64,000 nucleotides of DNA from Faucicola osloensis_C (GCA_019353055.1 JABAHL010000002.1:186001-250000), one strand, 5' to 3'; counted from the first letter of the stretch, positions 26,446 through 34,935 are shown. Numbers and translations are program-made. The notes: generated from the sequence alone by a model not told the origin.

Positions 26446-27576
26446 TTAATGAGAGGTGAATTGCTGAGTAAAGCTTGCTAATGCTGCCATTTTTTGCAAG
26501 GCTTTGCCACTGCTGATGATATCTTGTGCCATGGCTACGCCTTGTTTTATGGTATCTGCTTTACCTGCTACATAGATGGTCGCACCGGCGTTTAAGGCAA
26601 TCATATCCGCAGCTTTTTTGGCGATGGGGGTTTTATTGGGATTGTTAGCCAGTGCTTCACGGATGAGCGCTAGGCTTTGTGCTGGACTGTCAATGATTAA
26701 GCCTTTAAGCGTTTGCGATTCGATACCCGCATCTTCAGGTTCGATATCATATACACTGACTTTGCCGTCTTTAAGTTCAGCCACGTGGGTATAAGTCGCC
26801 AGCGAGATTTCATCAAGGTTATCCACTGAGCCGACAACTAGCACATGCTCTGCGCCAAGGTTTTTGAACACATTGGCAAGCGGTTCGCACAGCGAAGGAT
26901 TAAATACGCCAATCATGGCATTTTTGACGCCCGCCGGGTTGGTTAAAGGTCCCAAAATATTAAACACCGTGCGCGTTTTTAGGGTGCGGCGAATGGGCAT
27001 CGCATGTTTCATTGCCACATGGTGATTGGGCGCAAACAAAAAACCAATACCATGCGTTTTAATCGACTGGGTAATCTGCTCGGTATTTAATGCTAAATTA
27101 ATACCCGCTTGCTGCAGCAAATCGGAACTGCCCGATTTGCCGGAAACGCCGCCATTACCATGCTTGGCGACATGACAGCCAGCTACTGCTGCGACCATCG
27201 TAGCGGCGGTAGATACATTAAACAAATTTGCGCCATCGCCCCCTGTACCCACAATATCGACGACATAGGGCACATCCGACAAATCCACTTTAATCGCCAG
27301 CTCCCGCATCACTTGGGCGGCGGCGGTGATTTCTTCGATGCTTTCACCTTTCATACGCAGCGCGGTGAGCAGCGCGCCCATCATGGCATCGGGGCATTGA
27401 CCTTGCATGATGGCTAGCATGACGCCGCGCATTTCTGCATAGGTCAGGTCAATGGTATTGATGGCGCGATCAAGTGCCGTGGTAAGCAGTAGTTGGGTTT
27501 GCTCTTGCGTTAACGGTTGGTTGTTCTCTATGGCCGTGGTAATGTCACCAAGATAGGGCGTTACAGTATGGGTCAT
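26446..27576 (-). CDS. trpD: Anthranilate phosphoribosyltransferase
   Basis: 376 residues, monofunctional TrpD, slightly longer than the usual 340-350. It joins anthranilate to PRPP. Signature sequences: DIVGTGGDGANLFNVSTAA (PRPP binding), KHGNGGVSGKSGSSDLL, FLFAPNHHVAMKH and NILGPLTNPAG. It sits between trpG and trpC, with a 114-bp gap after trpG and 15 bp before trpC. Confidence 0.96.
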   Translation of the reverse strand: MTHTVTPYLGDITTAIENNQPLTQEQTQLLLTTALDRAINTIDLTYAEMRGVMLAIMQGQCPDAMMGALLTALRMKGESIEEITAAAQVMRELAIKVDLSDVPYVVDIVGTGGDGANLFNVSTAATMVAAVAGCHVAKHGNGGVSGKSGSSDLLQQAGINLALNTEQITQSIKTHGIGFLFAPNHHVAMKHAMPIRRTLKTRTVFNILGPLTNPAGVKNAMIGVFNPSLCEPLANVFKNLGAEHVLVVGSVDNLDEISLATYTHVAELKDGKVSVYDIEPEDAGIESQTLKGLIIDSPAQSLALIREALANNPNKTPIAKKAADMIALNAGATIYVAGKADTIKQGVAMAQDIISSGKALQKMAALASFTQQFTSH

Positions 27577-27663
27577 GTCAGTCTCGTATGAGTTTTATGG
27601 CTTACACTTGATATATCATTGTACTAGTATACTATAACAAAGCCGAACTTAAAAGCCAAACTT

Positions 27664-27708
27664 TAACCCGCAAAACGCAATTATCCCAGTCTAAGGGTTA
27701 GCGTTTTG
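27664..27708 (-). promoter_or_regulatory. Two interleaved complementary pairs across the trpG stop
   Basis: CAAAACGC (27671-27678) is complementary to GCGTTTTG (27701-27708), and TAACCC (27664-27669) to GGGTTA (27695-27700). The pairs interleave, so they would form a pseudoknot or two alternative hairpins in the trpG-trpD transcript. There is no U-tract, so this is not a simple terminator. Confidence 0.4.
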
Positions 27709-28308
27709 ATAGTTTTCATAGTTAGCTAAAAAATTTTTCAAAATCGCATACCCATGCTCACTCAAAATAGATTCTGGGTGAAACTGCACCCCTTCAATCG
27801 GCAATGTTTTATGCCTAATGCCCATCACCGTAGTGGATGGCAGCAAATTATGTGGGTGAATATCATCACACCATGCGGTCACCTCTAGACAATCAGGCAA
27901 ACTGTCTGCCGCAATCGCTAAAGAATGATAGCGAGTGGCGTTAAAAGGTGAGGGAAGTCCGGCAAAAATCCCTTGATGGTGATGAAAAACTTGCGACACC
28001 CGCCCATGCATAATCGTTGGACAACGCATGATATGGGCGCCAAATGCTTGCCCAATCGCTTGATGACCCAAGCAAACGCCTAATATAGGAATAATGCCGG
28101 CACAGTCTTTGATAATATTCAACGTATTGCCCGCATCGCTTGGCGTGCAAGGTCCAGGGCCAATGACCAAATAATCAGGATTTAAACGAATAATGTCTTC
28201 ACTGCTGCAAGCATCATTGCGCCAGACTTCAACGGCTTGTCCCAATTGCTCAAAATACTGCACCAAGTTGTAGGTAAAACTGTCGTAGTTATCAATAAAA
28301 AGTAGCAA
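27691..28308 (-). CDS. trpG: Anthranilate synthase glutamine amidotransferase (TrpG/PabA)
   Basis: About 205 residues when started at TTG 28308. Class I amidotransferase that feeds ammonia to TrpE (and possibly PabB). The nucleophile is in GVCLGHQAIGQAFG, with HPES near the C-terminus and the N-terminal FIDNYDSFTYN. The frame is open to a GTG at 28365, but AGGG at 28317-28320 sits 8 bases before the TTG, and homologues start at this point. TrpE is not in the window. An inverted-repeat pair spans the stop codon and the gap to trpD. Confidence 0.93.
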   Translation of the reverse strand: MLLFIDNYDSFTYNLVQYFEQLGQAVEVWRNDACSSEDIIRLNPDYLVIGPGPCTPSDAGNTLNIIKDCAGIIPILGVCLGHQAIGQAFGAHIMRCPTIMHGRVSQVFHHHQGIFAGLPSPFNATRYHSLAIAADSLPDCLEVTAWCDDIHPHNLLPSTTVMGIRHKTLPIEGVQFHPESILSEHGYAILKNFLANYENYQNANP

Positions 28309-28401
28309 TCCAGAAACCCTATGCTGTAATTGTTGGACGATGGTTAGCCAATGAAAAAACTTCACCGTTATTTTAGCTAATTATTTTATCACAACCATTC
28401 T

Positions 28402-28429
28402 GCAAGTGACTGACAGCAAGTGACTGAAA
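28402..28429. repeat. 14-bp tandem duplication upstream of trpG
   Basis: Two adjacent copies of GCAAGTGACTGAMA (28402-28415 and 28416-28429) differ by one base. They lie about 95-120 bp upstream of the trpG start. Confidence 0.85.
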
Positions 28430-28505
28430 CCGAATAAATAAATGAAGCCGAGTCACAGGCAGTAATATTAATGATTTTCACTAAAATAGTTAAGCGTATA
28501 TTTTA

Positions 28506-28522
28506 TGCACTATAAAAGTGAA
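28506..28522 (+). promoter_or_regulatory. Candidate NtrC-binding site upstream of glnA
   Basis: TGCACTATAAAAGTGAA resembles the NtrC dyad consensus TGCACYAAAATGGTGCA, with a perfect left half and a partial right half. A further half-site-like TGGTGCA lies at 28546-28552. The distance, about 200 bp before the predicted start of transcription, suits an enhancer. Confidence 0.45.
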
Positions 28523-28689
28523 TATGAATGAAATTCTAATTAAAATGGTGCAAATGCTCCAGCCACATAGCGATTTTAAGGTTATCTAGGCAGATAGTCA
28601 TATCAGCCAACTTCATCAGTAAATCAACCTACAAATAACTCATTGAATTTGATATAAAAATTTAATCTTTAGCATGATAGCGCAAAAGT

Positions 28690-28705
28690 TGGCACATAAC
28701 TTGAA
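28690..28705 (+). promoter_or_regulatory. Candidate sigma-54 promoter of glnA
   Basis: TGGCAC, 5 bases, then TTGAA: the GG/-24 element is perfect and the spacing is right, but the -12 element reads TTGA rather than TTGC. Transcription would start near 28716, giving a leader of about 100 bases. Confidence 0.45.
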
Positions 28706-28815
28706 AGTTTAATTTCAACAAGCACCACTTTGTTTATCTCTTGTCACAGCACCAAAAAGAGTATAAAGTGGCGTAACGTTTTTTTAATCATTTTTTGCGT
28801 AAAAGGAAACGAGCA

Positions 28816-30225
28816 ATGTCGAATAAATTTTTAGATTTAATCAAATCTAGCGAAGCAAAGTGGGTAGATTTTCGTTTTACCGATACTAAAGGTAAAGAGC
28901 AACATGTAAGCTATCCAGCTGACAGCATGGACGAAGACATTTTTGAAGAAGGTAAAATGTTTGATGGTTCATCAATCGCTGGTTGGAAAGGCATTGAAGC
29001 GTCAGATATGATTTTGATGCCAGATGCTGATACCGCATTTGTCGATCCTTTCTTTCGTGAAACGACAGTTGTTGTGACCTGTGATGTTATCGAGCCATCA
29101 ACCATGCAAGGTTATGACCGTGACCCACGCTCAATCGCGCGACGTGCTGAAGAATACCTAAAATCAACGGGTATCGGTGATACCGCATTCTTTGGTCCAG
29201 AGCCAGAATTTTTCGTATTTGATGATGTAAAATGGTCAATCGACATGTCAGGTGCCCGTCACACCATCTCAGCTGATGAAGCCGCTTGGTCAACCGATAA
29301 AGAAATGGAAGGCGGTAACTATGCGCACCGTCCACGCGTCAAAGGCGGTTACTTCCCAGTACCACCGGTTGATAGCTCACAAGATATGCGCGCTGATATG
29401 TGTGCCGCGGTAGAAGCGATTATGGGTGAAGGCCGTGTTGAAGTCCATCACCATGAAGTTGCTTCCTGCCAGCTAGAAATCGGTGTATCATTTAATACCC
29501 TAGTTCGTAAAGCGGACGAAGTACAACAGTTCAAATATGCAGTACACAACGTTGCACACGAATATGGTAAGACTGCGACCTTTATGCCAAAACCAATGGT
29601 TGGTGATAATGGTTCAGGTATGCACGTTCATTTGTCAATCCAAAAAGATGGCAAAAACACCTTTGCCGGTGATGAATACGCAGGGCTGTCAGAAACGGCG
29701 CTTTTTGCAATCGGTGGTATCATCAAACATGCTCGTGCACTAAATGCCATCACTAACCCATCAACCAACAGCTACAAACGCCTAGTACCGCATTATGAAG
29801 CGCCTATTAAACTGGCTTATTCAGCGCGTAACCGCTCAGCGTCAATTCGTATTCCATACGTGGCAAGCCCGAAAGGCAAGCGTATCGAAGCGCGCTTCCC
29901 AGACCCAGCAGCTAACCCTTACCTTTGCTTTGCCGCATTGTTGATGGCAGCGCTTGATGGCATCCAAAACAAAATCCATCCAGGTGAAGCGGCGGACAAA
30001 AACTTATACGACCTGCCACCAGAAGAAGAAGCATTGATTCCAACGGTGGCGGAGAATTTGGAAGTTGCGCTTAAAGCGTTAGAAGACGACCATGAATTCT
30101 TAACCAAAGGTGGCGTATTTACCAAAGAAATGCTTGACGCTTACATTGCCTTGAAAAAAGAAGAAGTAGAGCGTTACAACGTATCAGTTCATCCAATCGA
30201 ATTTGATATGTACTACAGCTGCTAA
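28816..30225 (+). CDS. glnA: Glutamine synthetase, type I
   Basis: 469 residues from ATG 28816, which has AAAGGAAACGAG upstream; the frame extends 21 bases further without such a site. GlnA makes glutamine from glutamate, ammonia and ATP as a dodecamer. Present: FDGSSIAGWK, FFGPEPEFFVFD, HHHEVASCQLEIG, NGSGMHVHLS, and the adenylylation site Tyr398 in KNLYDLPPEE. GlnE, the enzyme that modifies this Tyr, is encoded at 42186-45008. A strong terminator follows. Confidence 0.97.
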   Translation: MSNKFLDLIKSSEAKWVDFRFTDTKGKEQHVSYPADSMDEDIFEEGKMFDGSSIAGWKGIEASDMILMPDADTAFVDPFFRETTVVVTCDVIEPSTMQGYDRDPRSIARRAEEYLKSTGIGDTAFFGPEPEFFVFDDVKWSIDMSGARHTISADEAAWSTDKEMEGGNYAHRPRVKGGYFPVPPVDSSQDMRADMCAAVEAIMGEGRVEVHHHEVASCQLEIGVSFNTLVRKADEVQQFKYAVHNVAHEYGKTATFMPKPMVGDNGSGMHVHLSIQKDGKNTFAGDEYAGLSETALFAIGGIIKHARALNAITNPSTNSYKRLVPHYEAPIKLAYSARNRSASIRIPYVASPKGKRIEARFPDPAANPYLCFAALLMAALDGIQNKIHPGEAADKNLYDLPPEEEALIPTVAENLEVALKALEDDHEFLTKGGVFTKEMLDAYIALKKEEVERYNVSVHPIEFDMYYSC

Positions 30226-30240
30226 TAAGTTCGCTTTTCA

Positions 30241-30274
30241 AAAAACCCAACTTCACATTAAGTTGGGTTTTTTT
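30241..30274 (+). terminator. Intrinsic terminator after glnA
   Basis: A 10-bp stem AACCCAACTT / AAGTTGGGTT with a 6-base loop is followed by a T run, 15 bp after the stop. Confidence 0.9.
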
Positions 30275-30371
30275 ATAGGAAATTTTTAGGCTAATAGGCA
30301 AAATTATTTAGGGATTCATTATCAAGCTTGCTAAAATAGGCACAATAATGGGTTTTGAGGGAAAGGCGTAT

Positions 30372-31115
30372 ATGATTTTGACAAAATATAGTAGGGATAA
30401 TAAATATACTACCGATAATAATAGCAGTTTACGGTATAGCTTTATACTCACGGCTGTCGTGTTATTGCTGTCACCGTTAAGTCATGCTGAAGTGTATAAG
30501 ACGACAACCTCAGACGGTCAAGTGGTATATACCGATAATATCAATACCGCCTATCAATACAATAAAAATAGCAAGAATATCAGCGTATTAGATAAATTAC
30601 CCACCCAATCACAGGTATCTTCGACGACTCAACCGGCGACAACATCCACTAGCTTGAACAATCAAGTTAATAACGCAGCGAGTAAGGCTGCTGACACTCG
30701 CTTGCCTGATAGCTTATCGACACAATCCATCTCAGCAAGCCAGCAGGGCGATTATGTCATAAAAATTGTATCGCCTAAAGCCGGGCAAACGCTGCGACGG
30801 GGTAGTCAACCAATTGAGATTAATGTTGCCTTGACACCGAGTTTAAAAACAGGGGATAGAATCGTCTATCAACTCAATAACCAAACCTTAGCAACCATAA
30901 AAGACACTAGCTATACTATCGCAACTACCACGCTCGATCCTAACCCTTATACCATTACCGTAGGCGTTGAAAACGTCTTAGGGGAAGTCATCGCGCAAGA
31001 CACTCGCACTATTAATCTCATCAGTAATAATGTACTGTATCAAAAAAAACGTAAAGCGATTACGCAAGCACAAAAGAAGCAAGCCAATCAACCTTGGTAT
31101 AAAAAAATACTTTAA
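30372..31115 (+). CDS. DUF4124-domain exported protein
   Basis: About 247 residues. A signal peptide (hydrophobic FILTAVVLLLSPL, likely cut after SHA) is followed by EVYKTTTSDGQVVYTDN, the start of a DUF4124 domain of about 40 residues. A T/S/N/Q-rich linker follows, then a C-terminal beta-rich part (about 140-220) of the Ig-like kind seen beside DUF4124 (IVSPKAGQTLRRGSQPIEI). Function unknown; periplasmic. ATG 30372 is preceded by GGGAAAGG and preferred over ATG 30348. In several gammaproteobacteria a DUF4124 gene follows glnA, as here. Confidence 0.8.
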   Translation: MILTKYSRDNKYTTDNNSSLRYSFILTAVVLLLSPLSHAEVYKTTTSDGQVVYTDNINTAYQYNKNSKNISVLDKLPTQSQVSSTTQPATTSTSLNNQVNNAASKAADTRLPDSLSTQSISASQQGDYVIKIVSPKAGQTLRRGSQPIEINVALTPSLKTGDRIVYQLNNQTLATIKDTSYTIATTTLDPNPYTITVGVENVLGEVIAQDTRTINLISNNVLYQKKRKAITQAQKKQANQPWYKKIL

Positions 31116-31167
31116 TACTTTAAGCTATTGTTAAATTTGCTTATACCATAAGGCACTATTCTAACCG

Positions 31168-31794
31168 ATGCAACTTTATCCAATCGAACACCATAGCTGG
31201 GTGGCTATTGATATTCATCATAATTTGGGTGAACAGGCTACGCTATTAACCCATAAAACAGGGTCAATGTCTTGTCGTCAATTGCTAAAAAAGCTACAGC
31301 AAGCGCTCAATGTGACAGGCGAGTTAATGGAGGCAAACTTTCCTTATCATTTTATAACCGCTGATGGTTATACTTGGTATGTCAGTTTTAGCCATAGCCG
31401 CCAACATGCCGCAGTGTTGATTTCACCCTATACAAATATCGGTATTGATGTTGAAGACAGCGCAATTAGTCATCACGTTGCTTCGCGCTTTTTTTCATTC
31501 CATGAATATCTATGGTTGAATCAAAAGCCTGCCGTCAATCAAGCAGTTTTACGAAACTTACTATGGCGACTTAAAGAATGTGCCATCAAAGCCCATCAAC
31601 ATGCCGATAAGCAATTAACAAAAGAATTAAAGCATGATGTGCTAGATGAATTGGGTGAGGAAGTTATCAGGCAACTTATTGGCGCCGATGAGTTAAATGA
31701 TAAAGATAAGCCCATACAATGTGTGCAAACCGACGCTAAAATAATTGGCAATTTTAGTAGCAAACCCTGCAGTTTTATTATCGTAAACCGTTAA
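31168..31794 (+). CDS. 4'-phosphopantetheinyl transferase-like protein
   Basis: 208 residues. Sfp/AcpT-type pattern: VSFSHS (residues 72-77), the metal-binding GIDVED (Asp94, Glu96) and WRLKECAIKAH (Lys136, Glu137, Lys141). These enzymes transfer 4'-phosphopantetheine from CoA to a Ser of carrier proteins. No polyketide, peptide synthase or carrier-protein gene is nearby, so the acceptor is unknown. It starts 52 bp after the DUF4124 gene, in the same direction. Confidence 0.78.
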   Translation: MQLYPIEHHSWVAIDIHHNLGEQATLLTHKTGSMSCRQLLKKLQQALNVTGELMEANFPYHFITADGYTWYVSFSHSRQHAAVLISPYTNIGIDVEDSAISHHVASRFFSFHEYLWLNQKPAVNQAVLRNLLWRLKECAIKAHQHADKQLTKELKHDVLDELGEEVIRQLIGADELNDKDKPIQCVQTDAKIIGNFSSKPCSFIIVNR

Positions 31795-31866
31795 ATGAGG
31801 CTAAAAAATCGTTGTTTAAGAAAATAACCAATTCTTACGAAATTACTTTTTTTTGTAAAAAACCCA

Positions 31867-31875
31867 TGCTATGAT
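31867..31875 (+). promoter_or_regulatory. Candidate extended -10 promoter of the csp gene
   Basis: TGCTATGAT fits an extended -10 element (TGnTATGAT). Transcription would start near 31882, leaving a leader of about 185 bases before the cold-shock gene. Confidence 0.45.
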
Positions 31876-32066
31876 TGCTATAAGAAGAATTTACTATGTA
31901 AGCGACATTGTAGAGAAATGTTTTAACAAACTATTACAAAAGCTTAACTAGTACATTATTTAGCAGGCGTAGGTAGCGAGTAACTAAACTTAACTAGGCT
32001 TAACTAGCCTTGGTTAAAAAACTACTTTAAAAACCTACCATTAATAGTGTTAAAGGAAGTTATAAT
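31876..32066 (+). promoter_or_regulatory. Long cold-shock mRNA leader
   Basis: About 190 untranslated bases precede the csp start. They include repeated CTTAACTAG units (near 31940, 31988 and 31998) and a small AGGCT/AGCCT hairpin. Long leaders in cspA-type genes act as RNA thermosensors in E. coli; that role here is inferred from position and length. Confidence 0.4.
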
Positions 32067-32279
32067 ATGTCAGTTCGTGAACAAGGCATTGTAAAATGGT
32101 TTAATGATTCAAAAGGTTTTGGATTTATTCAACGTAACAGCGGTGAAGATATTTTTGTTCATTTCCGCGCGATTCAAGGTGACGGCTACCGTTCACTTCA
32201 AGATGGTCAAAAAGTTGAATTCATCGTGGTTGAAGGTCAAAAAGGTCTTCAAGCTGAAGAAGTTACCAAAGTCGAATAA
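32067..32279 (+). CDS. Cold-shock protein, CspA family
   Basis: 70 residues, one cold-shock domain. Nucleic-acid binding motifs KGFGFI (RNP1) and DIFVHF (RNP2) are intact, as is the GIVKWFNDSKG start. It acts as an RNA chaperone or transcription antiterminator. AAAGGAAG lies before the ATG. Two hairpins follow the stop. Confidence 0.95.
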   Translation: MSVREQGIVKWFNDSKGFGFIQRNSGEDIFVHFRAIQGDGYRSLQDGQKVEFIVVEGQKGLQAEEVTKVE

Positions 32280-32287
32280 GTTGAGCC

Positions 32288-32353
32288 AAAAAGGGGTCGA
32301 AGTGTTATTTTGACCTTTTTGCAAACCAAGTTGATGTAATTAACTTGGTTTTT
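32288..32353 (+). terminator. Tandem terminators after csp
   Basis: First hairpin: AAAAAGG-GGTC with GACCTTTTT (two unpaired G), at 32288-32320. Second: perfect 10-bp AAACCAAGTT / AACTTGGTTT with T run, at 32323-32353. Confidence 0.8.
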
Positions 32354-32402
32354 GTTGTTTCTCATAGCCAATGATTGATTGGTCAAAATAGGTTAAATCT
32401 CT

Positions 32403-33578
32403 GTGTTTCAAACTTTCTCACAATTACCCCTTCATCCAGCGCTCAAGCAAGCGATTGACCAACTAGGCTATCAAACGCTAACCCCTATCCAAGCGCAGAT
32501 ATTGCCCAATACACTCGCTGGTCAAGACGCCATTGGGCAGGCACAAACAGGTACAGGTAAGACAGCAACGTTTTTACTCACCATCATCAATGAATTGCTA
32601 AATAATCCTATAAACCCTGAGGTTGATGGCGATCGTTTTTTGGGTGAAACCCGTGCGCTAGTATTGGCGCCGACTCGAGAACTGGCTCAACAAATTTATC
32701 AAGATTGCCTTGAGCTCACCAAATTTACCAAACTGCATACTGCTTGTTTGCTCGGTGGCACAGACTATGAGACGCAGTCAAAGCAGCTGCATCAAAAGTT
32801 TGTCGATATCATCATCGCCACCCCAGGTCGTTTGATTGATTTTTGCTTTCATCACCATGTGTATCTCGATCGTCTTGAAATTTTGGTATTAGATGAAGCA
32901 GATAGAATGCTGGATATGGGGTTTATACCTGATATCAAACGCTTGATTCGTATGATGCCTGCCAATACGCATCGGCAAACCTTGCTTTTCTCCGCTACCT
33001 TTAACCAAGATGTGATGAATTTAGCTTATCGCTGGTTATATCAGCCGATTTTTGTAGAAATTGCGCCTGAGCAAAAAACCAGTCAAAACATCGAGCAGTT
33101 ATTTTTTACCTTGATGGAATCGGATAAACTGGCGGCGTTACAGCAAATTATTGAAAAAATTTCTCCCAAAAAAATCATTGTCTTTGCCAATCGTAAAGAC
33201 CAAGTCAAACGCCTTTATGACAAACTTAATCGTCAGTATAAAGTAGTGATATTGTCAGGGGATGTCATACAAGCCAAACGGGAGAAATATTTGGCACAAT
33301 TTCGTCAAGGTGATGCCAATATTTTAGTGGCTACGGATGTCGCAGGGCGAGGTATTCATGTGGATGATGTGGCTTGTGTGGTCAATTATACGCTGCCAGA
33401 CAGTCCTGATGATTACGTTCATCGTATCGGTCGCACCGGTAGGGCAGGTAATAAAGGTATGAGTATTAGCTTTATCAGTGAAAACGACGGGTTTAACTTG
33501 CCGGCTATCGAGCAATATTTGGATGAAAGTATCAAAATGCAGCAATGGTCGAATGATACGCATTTTTTACAGAATTAA
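32403..33578 (+). CDS. rhlB: DEAD-box RNA helicase, RhlB-like
   Basis: 391 residues from a GTG start. All helicase motifs are visible: Q motif (FSQLPLHPALKQAIDQLG), GQAQTGTGKTA, PTRELAQQ, ATPGRL, VLDEADRMLDMGF, SAT, and the C-terminal ATDVAGRGIH and HRIGRTGRAG. The GQAQTGTGKT motif and overall length fit RhlB, the degradosome helicase, but a RhlE- or DbpA-like role cannot be excluded from sequence alone. No long basic tail is present. The gene follows the csp terminators. Confidence 0.85.
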   Translation: MFQTFSQLPLHPALKQAIDQLGYQTLTPIQAQILPNTLAGQDAIGQAQTGTGKTATFLLTIINELLNNPINPEVDGDRFLGETRALVLAPTRELAQQIYQDCLELTKFTKLHTACLLGGTDYETQSKQLHQKFVDIIIATPGRLIDFCFHHHVYLDRLEILVLDEADRMLDMGFIPDIKRLIRMMPANTHRQTLLFSATFNQDVMNLAYRWLYQPIFVEIAPEQKTSQNIEQLFFTLMESDKLAALQQIIEKISPKKIIVFANRKDQVKRLYDKLNRQYKVVILSGDVIQAKREKYLAQFRQGDANILVATDVAGRGIHVDDVACVVNYTLPDSPDDYVHRIGRTGRAGNKGMSISFISENDGFNLPAIEQYLDESIKMQQWSNDTHFLQN

Positions 33579-33600
33579 ACTTCTTAATTGATAAAACATT

Positions 33601-33632
33601 AAGGGCGCTATCAATTAATAGCGCCCTTTTTT
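33601..33632. terminator. Bidirectional intrinsic terminator
   Basis: AAGGGCGCTAT / ATAGCGCCCTT stem with a short A/T loop and T run, between the convergent rhlB and rlpA-like genes. Confidence 0.88.
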
Positions 33633-33660
33633 ACGGCAAAATACATTAATAAAAATAACG

Positions 33661-33999
33661 CTATAATCTAACGATATCGACTTTTGCAACACCATTTGAA
33701 AGATTAGCAATTCTGCTAAAAGCACCTTTTGACAAATCTAGCGTACGGCCATATTTGCCAAATCCCCCTGTGTCAGTCACGCGTACTACCACACTTTTAC
33801 CATTGGCTTTGTTAGTGACTTTAAGTAGGCTACCTAATTTGTGCACGTTGCTGGCAGCAGTCAGTGCATGTTGATTGAATTTCTCGCCAGACGCCGTGGT
33901 ACGACCATGATGCTTGCCACCATACCATGAAACAACAGCAGCGTTGGCTTGCTGGGTGACCAAAGTAGTAACAAACAAACTGGCAATGATATATTTCAT
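33661..33999 (-). CDS. Short RlpA-like DPBB protein
   Basis: 112 residues: a signal peptide (MKYIIASLFVTTLVTQQANA) followed almost directly by a double-psi beta-barrel domain (AVVSWYGGKHHGRTTASGEKF, then RVTDTGGFGKYGRTLDLS). The RGPF of RlpA is replaced by TGGF, and the domain is nearly the entire mature protein. It is a paralogue of the protein at 1086-1670. Probably a periplasmic peptidoglycan-binding or -cleaving protein. It overlaps no known neighbour and is convergent with rhlB. Confidence 0.82.
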   Translation of the reverse strand: MKYIIASLFVTTLVTQQANAAVVSWYGGKHHGRTTASGEKFNQHALTAASNVHKLGSLLKVTNKANGKSVVVRVTDTGGFGKYGRTLDLSKGAFSRIANLSNGVAKVDIVRL

Positions 34000-34302
34000 C
34001 GGATGTTCCTTTTATCAATTAAAGCGGTCAATAATCTGACTACTTAAAGGTATCAAGGGGCATTTCCCGTGATTTACATAGTAAAAACAAAGTAATATTG
34101 TTTAATATCACTTAAGGGATGTGTATTCTAATTACAAAGTTATGTTATTTCAAACATTTTATTGTAAACAAAATCTTTAATATCGGATGTATTTTGCTAA
34201 ACATATAAGTTGTGTAACTTTATCGGCTAGTTTTTCTAACCTGTTGATTTTATGTAAAAATGATATTTTGAGTAGCTCATTGGATATAAAAAATACAAAA
34301 AA
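34000..34302. other. AT-rich intergenic region, no gene seen
   Basis: About 300 bases between the short rlpA-like gene and the ssrA terminator. It is AT-rich; it probably carries the rlpA-like promoter. No convincing ORF, RNA or repeat was found. Confidence 0.4.
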
Positions 34303-34330
34303 AAGAGAATGCAGTAATCTGCATTCTCTT
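34303..34330. terminator. Intrinsic terminator after ssrA
   Basis: A perfect 12-bp stem AAGAGAATGCAG / CTGCATTCTCTT with a 4-base TAAT loop is flanked by A and T runs. It lies 9 bp beyond the tmRNA CCA end. Confidence 0.92.
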
Positions 34331-34339
34331 TTTTATATA

Positions 34340-34700
34340 TGGTGGAGATGGCGGGAGTTGAACCCGCGTCCGCCAGCACTACGCCCATGACTCTACATGT
34401 TTAGATTCTGTCTATGGCTTTAATGGTAGGCGAACCGACAGTCAGGATGCCAACCACGAGCCTCTTAAGTTTTGCTCAAATTGGCGAGACAACAATTTAA
34501 GCTATCCATCGTGCGTTCGCTTCAAGGAGAGCAACCAGACCAATGGCAATCTGTGCCGTCCCAAGCAGCCCTTAGGCTGCTAGAGCGTAAGTTTCGTCGT
34601 TTGCGACTAGTTTAAAATGTATATTTTATTTACGAGTGGACATACTCACTCGACATGCATCATTGAGTTTCATTACCAGCGTCGAAGCCAGAACATCCCC
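34340..34700 (-). ncRNA. ssrA: tmRNA (ssrA)
   Basis: About 361 nt on the minus strand. The 5' end reads GGGGATGTTCTGGCTTCGAC and the 3' end GCGGGTTCAACTCCCGCCAT followed by CTCCACCA: the tRNA-Ala-like acceptor end and T-arm, with CCA encoded. The tag frame at 34572-34604 encodes ANDETYALAA then stop TAA, the classic proteolysis tag. The RNA rescues stalled ribosomes with SmpB. A sigma-70 promoter and terminator flank it. smpB is not in the window. Confidence 0.98.
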
Positions 34701-34713
34701 AAATGAACTGTGA

Positions 34714-34743
34714 ATTATATAAGGTTAGTAGCTTAAAATACAA
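34714..34743 (-). promoter_or_regulatory. Sigma-70 promoter of ssrA
   Basis: On the minus strand TTGTAT (34743-34738), an 18-base spacer and TATAAT (34719-34714). Initiation would be a few bases before the mature 5' end, fitting 5' processing. Confidence 0.6.
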
Positions 34744-34935
34744 GGCTAAACGTCATAATAGTCAGATAAATTACTAAAAACACACACATTCTTCAAAACC
34801 GTCCAAATTATTGTCATGAATTTGATGTATTGAGCTGATAAGTTAGCGTGTTAAATTGGTTAAAATTATTTTGATAAAATTTTATTCAAAAAACAATAGA
34901 ATGAGTCAATTGAACAAGCTACAGGTAATTAATGG

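Larger units (their letters stand above)
28309..28815. promoter_or_regulatory. Divergent trpG/glnA control region
   Basis: About 500 bases between divergent trpG and glnA with no gene. It contains the 14-bp duplication, a candidate NtrC site and a candidate sigma-54 promoter, listed separately. Confidence 0.6.

Noticed and set aside
34187..34390. A 67-codon plus-strand frame
   Set aside because: It runs into the 3' end of ssrA and its terminator; the tmRNA explains the sequence.
34340..34700. Integrated island at ssrA
   Set aside because: No integrase and no duplicated ssrA 3' end were seen on either side.
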